NCBI GenBank assembly: GCA_015486505.1
Contig: WFRP01000007.1
Span: 1-17,840 of the forward strand
Reading direction: 5' to 3'
DNA from: Pseudomonadota bacterium
GTDB lineage: Bacteria > Desulfobacterota > Anaeroferrophillalia > Anaeroferrophillales > Tharpellaceae
DNA: 17,840 nucleotides
Part shown: piece by piece, positions 6,603 through 13,391 of the stretch
How the letters are laid out: every line of letters starts with the position of its first letter
Numbering within the stretch: the stretch's first letter is position 1
Notes under the pieces: model-generated
Databases searched by the model: none
Seen by the model: the letters and a program-made list of their open reading frames with translations, nothing else
Told to the model about the DNA's origin: nothing
Made by a program: the position numbers and the translations under genes

Positions 6603-8597
6603 TTACATCTTCATCAGTAAAGGCGCGATAACCAATGAAACGATAGACATCAATTTGATCAGGATGTTCATGGCCGGACCGGAGGTATCCTTGAAAGGAT
6701 CGCCAACCGTGTCACCGGTAACCGCCGCTTTATGAGCATCGGAACCTTTACCACCACAATTACCCTCTTCGATGTATTTTTTCGCGTTATCCCAGGCACC
6801 ACCGGCGTTGGACATAAACAGCGCCATGAAAACACCGGTCAGAGTCGCACCGGCGAGCATACCACCCAGGGCTTCAGCGCCAAGACCGTAACCGACCGCG
6901 ATCGGAGCAATAACCGCCATCAAACTCGGAACCACCATCTCTTTCAGGGAAGCGGCCGTACTGATGTCAATACATTTTTCATATTCAGGTTTACCGGTAC
7001 CTTCCATAATCCCCGGGATTTCCCGAAACTGACGCCGTACTTCTTCAACCATGGCGTAAGCCGCTTTACCAACTGAAGACATGGTCAGGGCACCGCACAT
7101 GAAAGGAATGATTCCGCCGATGAACAGGCCGATAACCACCATCGGATTGGTCAGGTTGATAACTTTCAGACCGACCGCGGAACTATAAGCTGAGAACAGA
7201 GCCAGAGCCGTAAGGGCGGCGGAACCGATAGCAAAACCTTTACCGATAGCCGCTGTGGTGTTACCCAGAGCATCAAGACTATCCGTAATCGCGCGGGTAT
7301 CGTCACCGAGTTCACACATTTCCGAAATACCACCGGCGTTATCGGCAATCGGACCGTAGGCGTCAACCGACATGGTAACCCCGACGGTTGCCAGCATGCC
7401 AACCGCGGCAATACCGATACCGTAAAGACCGATAAACTTGTAACCACCGAAAATAGCGGCACAGATCAAAAGAACCGGAATCGCGGTACTTTCAAGACCG
7501 ACGGCCAGACCGGTGATGATGTTGGTTCCCGGACCAGTCTGACTGGCTTCGGCAATTTTGACAATCGGACCGGCAGCGGTGTAGTATTCGGTAACCAAAC
7601 CGATCAGGATACCACAGGCACATCCAAAAGTCAGAGCCCAGAAAACGCCGACCGGCAGACCCATATATTTGGCCGCCCAGTAAGCTCCGATCAAAAGAGC
7701 GCCGGCACCAACGAAGGTGCAGTAGCGCAGGGCATCAGCCGGATTGTATTTTTCGAGAATCTTCATCGAAAGGATACCCAGCATTGAGCTTAAAATACCA
7801 ATCATAACCACCAGCAGAGGATAGGCCATGAAAGTGTAACGAGCCGATTCATAAACCGCCCCGGTCGCCGTAGCCCCGATAGCGATGGTTGCAATAACCG
7901 AACCGACATAAGATTCAAAGATATCAGCGCCCATACCGGCGATATCACCCACGTTGTCACCAACGTTATCAGCGATTGTGGCCGGGTTACGCGGGTCATC
8001 TTCCGGGATACCGGCTTCAACCTTACCCACCAGGTCGGCGCCGACATCGGCCGCCTTGGTGTAGATGCCGCCACCGATACGAGCGAACAGGGCGATAGAA
8101 CTGGCGCCCATCGCGAAACCGCTGATATAGGTTGAAGTTTCAGGGGAGCCACCATAGAGGTAAAAGAGAATGCCGATTCCAATCAAACCGAGAGAGGCTA
8201 CGGACATACCCATTACGGCACCACCGCTGAAGGCAACGCTCAAGGCTTTTGCCTGGCCGGACTGGTTGGCCGCGGCTGAAGTCCGGACATTGGCGCGGGT
8301 CGCGGCGACCATGCCGAAATAACCGGCAAAGACTGAACAGATAGCCCCACCTAAAAAGGCGTAGGCGGTCTGCTCGCCGAGCATACCGTAAAGCAGCGCG
8401 AAAACGACCACAACAAAGACAACCAGAACCTTGTATTCACGTTTCAGGAAAGCCATTGCTCCCGAGTGAATAGCTTCGGCCAGATCCTTCATCTTGTCGC
8501 TACCAGAATCCTGCTTAACGACATACGAGTAGAGCACACCGGCAAAAAGGAGCCCGAGCACTCCCAGAATAGGTGCGTACATTGTGTAACTTTCCAT
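6603..8597 (-). CDS. hppA: Membrane-bound ion-pumping pyrophosphatase, K+-dependent
   Basis: This polytopic inner-membrane protein of 664 residues hydrolyses pyrophosphate to pump cations. The PPi-binding loop has TKAADVGADLVGKVEAG followed by EDDPRNPATIADNVGDNVGD, and the matching C-terminal motifs are NAGGAWDNAKKYIE and GDTVGDPFKDTSGPA. The motif GNTTAAIGKG carries Ala and Gly at the positions that mark K+-dependent enzymes (Lys/Thr in K+-independent ones). FESYVGS places the gate glutamate where Na+-pumping enzymes have it, rather than in the plant-type FGSYAES arrangement, so Na+ transport is likely but not certain. The ATG at 8595-8597 has GGAGG 6 nt upstream; a TTG six codons earlier would place the ribosome-binding site inside the gene. 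It is flanked by pth and a repeat copy, with its own terminator at 6417-6450. It would recycle PPi from biosynthesis as ion gradient. Confidence 0.97.
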   Translation of the reverse strand: MESYTMYAPILGVLGLLFAGVLYSYVVKQDSGSDKMKDLAEAIHSGAMAFLKREYKVLVVFVVVVFALLYGMLGEQTAYAFLGGAICSVFAGYFGMVAATRANVRTSAAANQSGQAKALSVAFSGGAVMGMSVASLGLIGIGILFYLYGGSPETSTYISGFAMGASSIALFARIGGGIYTKAADVGADLVGKVEAGIPEDDPRNPATIADNVGDNVGDIAGMGADIFESYVGSVIATIAIGATATGAVYESARYTFMAYPLLVVMIGILSSMLGILSMKILEKYNPADALRYCTFVGAGALLIGAYWAAKYMGLPVGVFWALTFGCACGILIGLVTEYYTAAGPIVKIAEASQTGPGTNIITGLAVGLESTAIPVLLICAAIFGGYKFIGLYGIGIAAVGMLATVGVTMSVDAYGPIADNAGGISEMCELGDDTRAITDSLDALGNTTAAIGKGFAIGSAALTALALFSAYSSAVGLKVINLTNPMVVIGLFIGGIIPFMCGALTMSSVGKAAYAMVEEVRRQFREIPGIMEGTGKPEYEKCIDISTAASLKEMVVPSLMAVIAPIAVGYGLGAEALGGMLAGATLTGVFMALFMSNAGGAWDNAKKYIEEGNCGGKGSDAHKAAVTGDTVGDPFKDTSGPAMNILIKLMSIVSLVIAPLLMKM

Positions 8598-8669
8598 ACT
8601 TTTCCTCCATTGCAATAAAGCGGTTTCAGGTTAAAACTTAAATTACTTAAAACCCACATACACATAAAC

Positions 8670-8700
8670 GTTTTCCCCGAACTTAAAACCCCGGGAAAAC
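8670..8700. other. Stem-loop between pth and hppA
   Basis: GTTTTCCC (8670-8677) and GGGAAAAC (8693-8700) form an 8-bp inverted repeat with a 15-nt spacer, directly after the pth stop. No T-run follows on either strand, so it is not a standard intrinsic terminator. It may protect the pth 3' end or sit in the hppA leader. The rest of the 8598-8708 gap shows no defensible promoter. Confidence 0.4.
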
Positions 8701-8708
8701 AAAATTAC

Positions 8709-9323
8709 TTACTCCTGATTTCCTGCCGGAACCCTCCGGCAATTCAACTGATTCATAGCGGCAACCAAACCGAAATTAAAAAAATGCTGCAACCCGCCGT
8801 AGAGCCGCTGATTGACATCTTCAACTACCCGCAGTTCTTCCGGGCTGAAACGACCCAAAACATAATCGACCGTATCCTGCGGATTTTTCTCCGGCGTATC
8901 GACCCGCGGCGCACCGGCAATTCCCAGCCGCAGCCGCAGAAAATCGGCCCGGCCAAGCTCCGCGATTATTGATTTTATACCATTGTGGCCGCCGCTACCG
9001 CCACCCTGCTTCAATTTAATCCGGCCCAGGCCAAGATCAAGATCATCATGAATCACTATAATCCGCCGGGGATCAAGATCTTCCTGCCGTTCCCGCAACG
9101 CCCGCAGCGTAACCCCGGAACGATTCATAAAGGTCCCAGGCTTCAGCAGGACAACCAGCCTGCCCGCCAATTCCCCCGGCATAATATCAGCCTGCAATTC
9201 TTCTATAAATGTAAAAGAACTCGTCGAACCAAGCTTTTTTGCGATAAAATCAACCGCGATAAAACCGAAGTTATGCCGGGTTGCCGCATATTCCGGCCCG
9301 GCATTACCGAGACCGACGATCAG
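8709..9323 (-). CDS. pth: Peptidyl-tRNA hydrolase, start disrupted or non-canonical
   Basis: Pth releases peptides from tRNAs dropped by ribosomes. The frame from 9323 encodes about 204 residues that match the whole family: LIVGLGNAGPEY at the N-terminus, TRHNFGF with the catalytic His, KPGTFMNRSG, IVIHDDLDLGLGRIK with the catalytic Asp, and GGSGGHNGIKSI. The problem is the start. No ATG, GTG or TTG lies in this frame upstream of the conserved N-terminus; the first is a TTG at 9195-9197, which would delete the active-site His and Asn. Tandem ATGATG (9329-9334) sits 15 nt after the rplY stop but is out of frame by one base across a run of five T (9324-9328). Either a one-base deletion (natural or sequencing error) or a CTG start (9321-9323 or 9339-9341) explains this. 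The rplY-pth order is conserved in many bacteria. Confidence 0.9.
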   Translation of the reverse strand: MIVGLGNAGPEYAATRHNFGFIAVDFIAKKLGSTSSFTFIEELQADIMPGELAGRLVVLLKPGTFMNRSGVTLRALRERQEDLDPRRIIVIHDDLDLGLGRIKLKQGGGSGGHNGIKSIIAELGRADFLRLRLGIAGAPRVDTPEKNPQDTVDYVLGRFSPEELRVVEDVNQRLYGGLQHFFNFGLVAAMNQLNCRRVPAGNQE

Positions 9324-9349
9324 AAAAACATCATTCGGCAGAAAAGTTG

Positions 9350-10000
9350 CTATTCCGCGGCTCCGTCACCTGTATTTTCAGTTTCAGCCCCGGCTTCATC
9401 AACGACGCCGTCTTCATCATCAGTAAGGACAACTTCCTCTTTGGTTGCCGCCTGCACCGTGACCACGGTAAAATCAATCGACGCGTCAAATTCAAGCCCT
9501 TCAACTTCCAGGTCACTGATATGAATAGCATCGCCGATACCCAGGTTCGTAACGTCAATAACAATGTTATCGGGAATTGCCTTCGGCAGGCATTTAACCT
9601 GCAGTACCCGACGTACCGGCTGCAGCAGACCGCCCTCAGCAACACCGATCGCCTTGCCTTCAAAAACCAGCGGCACTTCAACCTGGATCTTCTCACCATA
9701 GCGAACGCCATAGAAATCGACATGAATAACCTTGCTGCTAACCGGATCCCGCTGAATATCCTTGACGATGGAAAGCATTTCATCCGTCTGACCGGCGCCA
9801 TCAACATCCAGTGCCACCAGTCCATTGGCACCGCCATCCAGTAAAAACTTATCAAAAACCGCCCGGTTAACCGCAAATTGAGTCACATCACACTGCTTAC
9901 CATAGCGCACTGCCGGAATTTTACCAACACTGCGTAATTTCCGGGCAAAGCCCTTACCGCTCTCAGTTCGGGTCTCAACTGCTAATTCCGCAATTGCCAT
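9350..10000 (-). CDS. rplY: Ribosomal protein bL25, long CTC form
   Basis: This 216-residue protein binds 5S rRNA in the large ribosomal subunit. The N-terminal L25 domain (about 1-95) contains TRTESGKGFARKLR, GKIPAVRYG and the segment ending VIHVDFYGV. The C-terminal TL5/CTC beta domain (about 98-185) contains VEVPLVFEGKAIGVAEGG. A strongly acidic tail ends TGDGAAE. The ATG at 9998-10000 has GGAGG 10 nt upstream. The frame is open further upstream into repeat copy 3, but that extension is repeat-derived and not part of the gene. pth follows directly, and prs precedes it across the repeat. Confidence 0.97.
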   Translation of the reverse strand: MAIAELAVETRTESGKGFARKLRSVGKIPAVRYGKQCDVTQFAVNRAVFDKFLLDGGANGLVALDVDGAGQTDEMLSIVKDIQRDPVSSKVIHVDFYGVRYGEKIQVEVPLVFEGKAIGVAEGGLLQPVRRVLQVKCLPKAIPDNIVIDVTNLGIGDAIHISDLEVEGLEFDASIDFTVVTVQAATKEEVVLTDDEDGVVDEAGAETENTGDGAAE

Positions 10001-10024
10001 AATAATTAATCCTCCATGAACTAA

Positions 10025-10130
10025 TGCGGGAACAATCCCGCAACCCAATCGGACCTTTCCGGCCCGCAAATAAGTACTCTTATCAGAACATTTCTTGTTT
10101 TTTTGAACAAGAAATAACCTGTAAGGTACT
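10025..10130 (+). repeat. Dispersed hairpin repeat, copy 3, with linker
   Basis: The linker 10025-10072 has the TGCGGG...CCCGCA foot, a small CGGA/TCCG hairpin and the end CCCGCAAATA. The hairpin is 10073-10130 (58 nt, short-loop form). Its inner stem is ATTTCTTGTT facing AACAAGAAAT. Compared with copy 1, one T is missing on the left and one A on the right, a compensatory change that preserves pairing. CTAA directly before TGCGGG matches the inter-unit junction of the tandem array at 17698. It lies between rplY and prs. Confidence 0.9.
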
Positions 10131-10214
10131 AAAAACGTTTCGGACCGCCAATTTATGCTTTCCCTGCCGCGGCCCTGAGTCTCTCTGCGCGAAAACCGCT
10201 TTAATCTCGCGCCA

Positions 10215-11153
10215 TCAACCAAACAAGGCGCTGACCGAATCACCGAAATAGATCCGTTTAATCGCATCGGCCAGCAATGATGATACTGAGAGTACTTCTA
10301 TCTTCGCGCAGGCCTGCGTCCGATCATTCGGCGGCAGGGTGTCGGTAATAATAACTTTTTCCAGTTTTGATTTTTCTATCCGTTCAAGTGCCGGCCCGGA
10401 AAGCACCCCATGGGTTGCCAGGCCATATACCTTGGACGCGCCTTTTTTCACCAAAGCGTTGGCGGCCTGTGTCAAAGTCCCGGCAGTATCAATCATATCA
10501 TCCAGTAAAACAGCAGTTTTACCGTCAATATCACCAATAACATTCATCACTTCCATAACATTCGGGCCGCTGCGGCGTTTATCGATAATCGCCAGTGAAA
10601 CCTTCAATTTCTTGGCAAATGAACGGGCTCTTTCAACCCCGCCGGCATCGGGTGAAACCACCACCAGATCACCCGCAATATTACTCTTGACATAATCAAG
10701 CAGAACCGGTGAAGCATAGAGATGATCCACCGGAATATTAAAGAAACCCTGGATCTGCCCCGCATGCAGATCGACCGTCAAAACCCGGTGAGCTCCGGCC
10801 ACGGTTAAAAGATCGGCAACCAGCTTAGCCGTAATCGGTGCCCGGGGCGCAACTTTACGATCCTGACGCGCATATCCGTAATAAGGGATAACGGCCGTAA
10901 TCTCCGCCGCCGAGGCCCGTTTCAGGGCATCAATGATTATCAGAAGTTCCATCAGGTTGGCGTTTACCGGATCGGAGGTCGACTGCACCACAAAAACATG
11001 CATTCCGCGCATACTTTCATGCAACTCGACCATAATTTCACCATCGCTGAATCGTTTAACCACCCCTTTACTCAAAGGCTCACAAAGGTCCTTACAAAGA
11101 GCATTTGTCAGTAACGGATTTGAATTCCCGCCGAATATCTTCAACCGCTCCAT
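10215..11153 (-). CDS. prs: Ribose-phosphate pyrophosphokinase (PRPP synthetase)
   Basis: This cytosolic enzyme of 312 residues converts ribose 5-phosphate and ATP to PRPP, the precursor of nucleotides, His and Trp. The regulatory-loop segment FSDGEIMVELHESMRG (about 35-50), the catalytic flexible loop PYYGYARQDRK (90-100) with RAPITAK, the VDLHAGQIQGFF segment, VVSPDAGGVERAR (about 165-177) and the PRPP-binding LLDDMIDTAGT (216-226) are all intact. The ATG at 11151-11153 has AGGG 8 nt upstream. Placement between tRNA-Gln and rplY is the conserved order. Downstream, GCGCGA/TCGCGC (10187-10212) forms a weak stem-loop without a T-run. Confidence 0.98.
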   Translation of the reverse strand: MERLKIFGGNSNPLLTNALCKDLCEPLSKGVVKRFSDGEIMVELHESMRGMHVFVVQSTSDPVNANLMELLIIIDALKRASAAEITAVIPYYGYARQDRKVAPRAPITAKLVADLLTVAGAHRVLTVDLHAGQIQGFFNIPVDHLYASPVLLDYVKSNIAGDLVVVSPDAGGVERARSFAKKLKVSLAIIDKRRSGPNVMEVMNVIGDIDGKTAVLLDDMIDTAGTLTQAANALVKKGASKVYGLATHGVLSGPALERIEKSKLEKVIITDTLPPNDRTQACAKIEVLSVSSLLADAIKRIYFGDSVSALFG

Positions 11154-11193
11154 TTGCAGATCCCTTAATAATACCGGAAAACAATAAATTTAA

Positions 11194-11336
11194 AGGGAAC
11201 CTCTAAAAATTGCTCTTTTGCCCAACAACTGCGTTAGTCTCAAATTTTAACCCTCAAAATACTCAATGTATTCCTCTGCTTAAAATCTTCGACTGCCTTG
11301 TTCTTGAACAAAATTTCTAATTTTTAGAAGAACCCT
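11194..11336. repeat. MITE-like long inverted-repeat element
   Basis: This 143-bp intergenic element is bounded by imperfect terminal inverted repeats: AGGGAACCTCTAAAAATT at the left and AATTTTTAGAAGAACCCT at the right (14 of 18 positions match). Inverted similarity continues inward (TTTTGCCCAACAACTGCG against GACTGCCTTGTTCTTGAAC) to a central AATAC/GTATT, so the whole element can fold into one imperfect hairpin. It resembles the AACCTCTAAAAATT-type small elements I recall from other proteobacterial genomes, which I cannot confirm here. No target-site duplication is clear and no other copy is in the window. It lies between tRNA-Gln and prs. Confidence 0.75.
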
Positions 11337-11404
11337 GAACGTATTTATAATTTATTTATTTATCATGAAAAAGCAGGGCTTCACCTCTGTAACCGCAACG
11401 GCGA

Positions 11405-11479
11405 TGGCAGGGGCGGTAGGATTCGAACCTACGCATGCAGGCACCAAAAACCTGTGTCTTACCGCTTGACGACGCCCCT
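11405..11479 (-). tRNA. tRNA-Gln (anticodon TTG)
   Basis: The full cloverleaf is readable on the minus strand. Acceptor AGGGGCG pairs with CGCCCCT. The D-arm is GTC/GAC, and the anticodon stem CAGGT/GCCTG carries loop TTTTGGT (anticodon TTG). The T-arm is GTAGG TTCGAAT CCTAC. Discriminator G and CCA are encoded. It reads CAA and CAG codons. The position between ispE and prs matches a conserved order. A promoter lies about 30 bp upstream. Confidence 0.97.
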
Positions 11480-11509
11480 GTAAATGCCGGTGGCAAAAGA
11501 TGGGCCTCT

Positions 11510-11536
11510 AATATAGAAAAATATACCACAAGTCAA
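11510..11536 (-). promoter_or_regulatory. Promoter for tRNA-Gln
   Basis: On the minus strand TTGACT (11531-11536) is followed after 15 bp by TATATT (11510-11515); TATTAG at 17 bp is an alternative -10. Initiation would occur about 20-25 nt before the tRNA. The stretch between the boxes is T-rich, as is common for stable-RNA promoters. Confidence 0.55.
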
Positions 11537-11597
11537 GCACGATGTGACTTTGCCGGCGTTTTATTTTTTAAGGCAATATCGCTTATTAGTAAAACAG

Positions 11598-12572
11598 TTA
11601 CAGATTGCGGGCGAGAAAAAAATCACAATCGCTGTCCCGCCATTCCCGCCGGGCCGCGGCCTCAGCCTGGATTGCCGATTTCAGATCAGCATAGATCGCG
11701 TAAACTACAGACCCTGAGCCGCTCAGCAAAGCCCCCAGGGCTCCGGGGCTCTGCTCCAGCCAGGCTTTAATTTCCGTAATCTGCGGATAAGCCGACATTA
11801 CCGGCAGTTCAAAATCATTCTCGAGAAGATAGTTTGACTTATCGGATTTACGACTGAACTGCCCGATATCATATTCCACTGAACTTTTTTCCGCAGATGC
11901 ATTAAGGGCGGCATAAGCCCAACCGGTATTAATCGAAAAAGAAGGCTTTACCAGCAAGTAGTAACGTCTTTGCCCGGGCGGCAGCGGCGTAAGGCGCTCG
12001 CCGATGCCTTCAACCAGGGCCAATTCCGGCCGCAGAAAAAACGGGATATCGGCCCCAAGTTGCACCGCCATTTCGTTAAGTTCAGCCGCTGTCAATTCAA
12101 GTTCATAGAAATCTTTGAGCAGATTCAGCACGCCGGCGGCGTTACTGCTGCCGCCGCCGAGGCCGGCACCGGCCGGGATTCTTTTTTCGAGCCAGAAATG
12201 CCAGTGGCCCCGCCGCTCCACCCCCTGTTCATGGGCGGCGGCCACCATTTTCCGGGCGGCTCTGACAACTAAATTATCCGCAGCCGCAAAATCCATCATC
12301 TGCGGCGACTCCAGAGAGAAACTGTCCGCAGCCGCCTCTGTAAACTCACAAAAGATCGTATCAACCAGAGAAATCGGCTCCATTACCGTCCGGATCTCGT
12401 GATAACCATCTTCCCGCCGGCGCACAATTTTGAGCCCAAGATTGACTTTCGCCGGAGTTGTAATAAAAGTGGAAAAAGAGGAAGCTTCAGCGGCTGAAGC
12501 CGTGAAGAAATCATCCATCTTGTTTTTCATGGCCAAAAGCAGGGCCAAAGTATCATCCCGGGGCGTATTCAT
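11598..12572 (-). CDS. ispE: 4-diphosphocytidyl-2-C-methyl-D-erythritol kinase
   Basis: This GHMP-family kinase of the non-mevalonate (MEP) isoprenoid pathway phosphorylates CDP-ME using ATP. The 324 residues include TPAKVNLGLKI (39-49, catalytic Lys), EDGYHEI (54-60), the glycine-rich ATP motif PAGAGLGGGSSNAAG (133-147), LGADIPFF with the catalytic Asp, and GALLSGSGS near the C-terminus. The N-terminus is about 34 residues longer than usual before TPAKVNL and is rich in Ala, Ser and Phe. The ATG at 12572 is supported by GTAGGG spanning the moaC stop 9 nt away. Internal Met15 and Met19 would give a more normal length but lack a ribosome-binding site. It is the last gene of purA-moaA-moaC-ispE; the tRNA-Gln that follows has its own promoter. 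Confidence 0.96.
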   Translation of the reverse strand: MNTPRDDTLALLLAMKNKMDDFFTASAAEASSFSTFITTPAKVNLGLKIVRRREDGYHEIRTVMEPISLVDTIFCEFTEAAADSFSLESPQMMDFAAADNLVVRAARKMVAAAHEQGVERRGHWHFWLEKRIPAGAGLGGGSSNAAGVLNLLKDFYELELTAAELNEMAVQLGADIPFFLRPELALVEGIGERLTPLPPGQRRYYLLVKPSFSINTGWAYAALNASAEKSSVEYDIGQFSRKSDKSNYLLENDFELPVMSAYPQITEIKAWLEQSPGALGALLSGSGSVVYAIYADLKSAIQAEAAARREWRDSDCDFFLARNL

Positions 12573-12581
12573 AACTTGACC

Positions 12582-13391
12582 CTACCCCAAAACCGCAAAC
12601 AGGGCCGCACCGGCAATGCTTCCCGGTTTGAGCACTTCCAGACATCCACTTTCATCATCAGCTTTTTCGCGCACACAATTCCGCAGCAGGGCCGAACCGA
12701 GAACGACCACCCCGCCTTGCCGTAAATTACAGTTTTCCCGGGCGCTCTTTTCCAGTTCAACCTGCCCCAGCAACAATCCATTTTTGTCCGGGCCGCGAAA
12801 CTCCAACCGGGAATCATCATTTAATCGCCAGTGGACCGGGGCATCGGTTTTAAGCTCGTATTCCCGGACATTCTGCAAAAGAGAAGCCCGTTCCCGGTCA
12901 AAATAGTGGCCGCTGCGGCCGCCTTTTTTCTCCAACAGGGAAACATCGGTTAAGCGCATCGCCTTATCAACCGCTTTACACATATCGTAAACCGTCAATC
13001 CGGCCATCGTGACCGCGGTTAAAGCCTCCATTTCGATACCGGTCTGCCCGACCAATGCGGCTTCACCAACAATTATAATAGTTGCCGGGGAATTATTATT
13101 TTCAGGAAAAACCGGAATCAGTTCGACCCCGGCCCAGGAGAGCGACAGCGGATGACATAAAGGAATAAGATCACCAGTGCGTTTGGCGGCCAACACTCCG
13201 GCAATCCGGGCCGCGGCAAAAACATCTCCCTTGGCAAAACCCCGGGCCGTAATCATTGCCAGGGTTTCAGCCGCCAGTTGAATCCGCCCCCAGGCCCGGG
13301 CATAGCGCCGGGTTACCGGTTTATCACCGACATCAACCATCGCGGCCCGCCCCCGGCCGTCAAGATGACTAAGCTGAGCCACATCAACCAC
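12582..13391 (-). CDS. moaC: Cyclic pyranopterin monophosphate synthase MoaC with extra C-terminal region
   Basis: Residues 1-165 are a complete MoaC: MVDVGDK (18-24), KGDVFAAARIAG, LIPLCHPL (75-82), TGIEMEALTAV, VYDMCKAVDKAM with catalytic D136 and K139, and LLEKKGGRSGHY. MoaC rearranges the MoaA product to cyclic pyranopterin monophosphate in molybdenum cofactor synthesis. Typical MoaC stops near 160 residues, but this protein continues for about 105 more (165-269). That region is of mixed alpha/beta composition with GLLLGQVELEKSAREN and ends LEVLKPGSIAGAALFAVLG. The tail faintly recalls the end of MOSC domains, which are known as MoaC fusion partners, but it lacks the expected Cys and is short; I do not assign it. 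The GTG start (13389-13391) overlaps moaA by 8 bp (GTGGTTGA). Confidence 0.93.
   Translation of the reverse strand: MVDVAQLSHLDGRGRAAMVDVGDKPVTRRYARAWGRIQLAAETLAMITARGFAKGDVFAAARIAGVLAAKRTGDLIPLCHPLSLSWAGVELIPVFPENNNSPATIIIVGEAALVGQTGIEMEALTAVTMAGLTVYDMCKAVDKAMRLTDVSLLEKKGGRSGHYFDRERASLLQNVREYELKTDAPVHWRLNDDSRLEFRGPDKNGLLLGQVELEKSARENCNLRQGGVVVLGSALLRNCVREKADDESGCLEVLKPGSIAGAALFAVLG

Noticed and set aside
6696..6810. Plus-strand open frames opposite hppA, yebC, serA, ruvB and purA
   Set aside because: Shadows of strongly biased codon use on the opposite strand. None has a ribosome-binding site or family motif.
10001..10267. N-terminal extension of rplY by 89 codons
   Set aside because: It runs through repeat copy 3 and into the prs end. 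The ATG at 10000 has GGAGG and matches the L25 family start.
11354..11400. Terminator after tRNA-Gln (CAGAGG/CCCTG followed by TTTTT on the minus strand)
   Set aside because: The stem has only about four pairs with a mismatch, too weak to list as a terminator.
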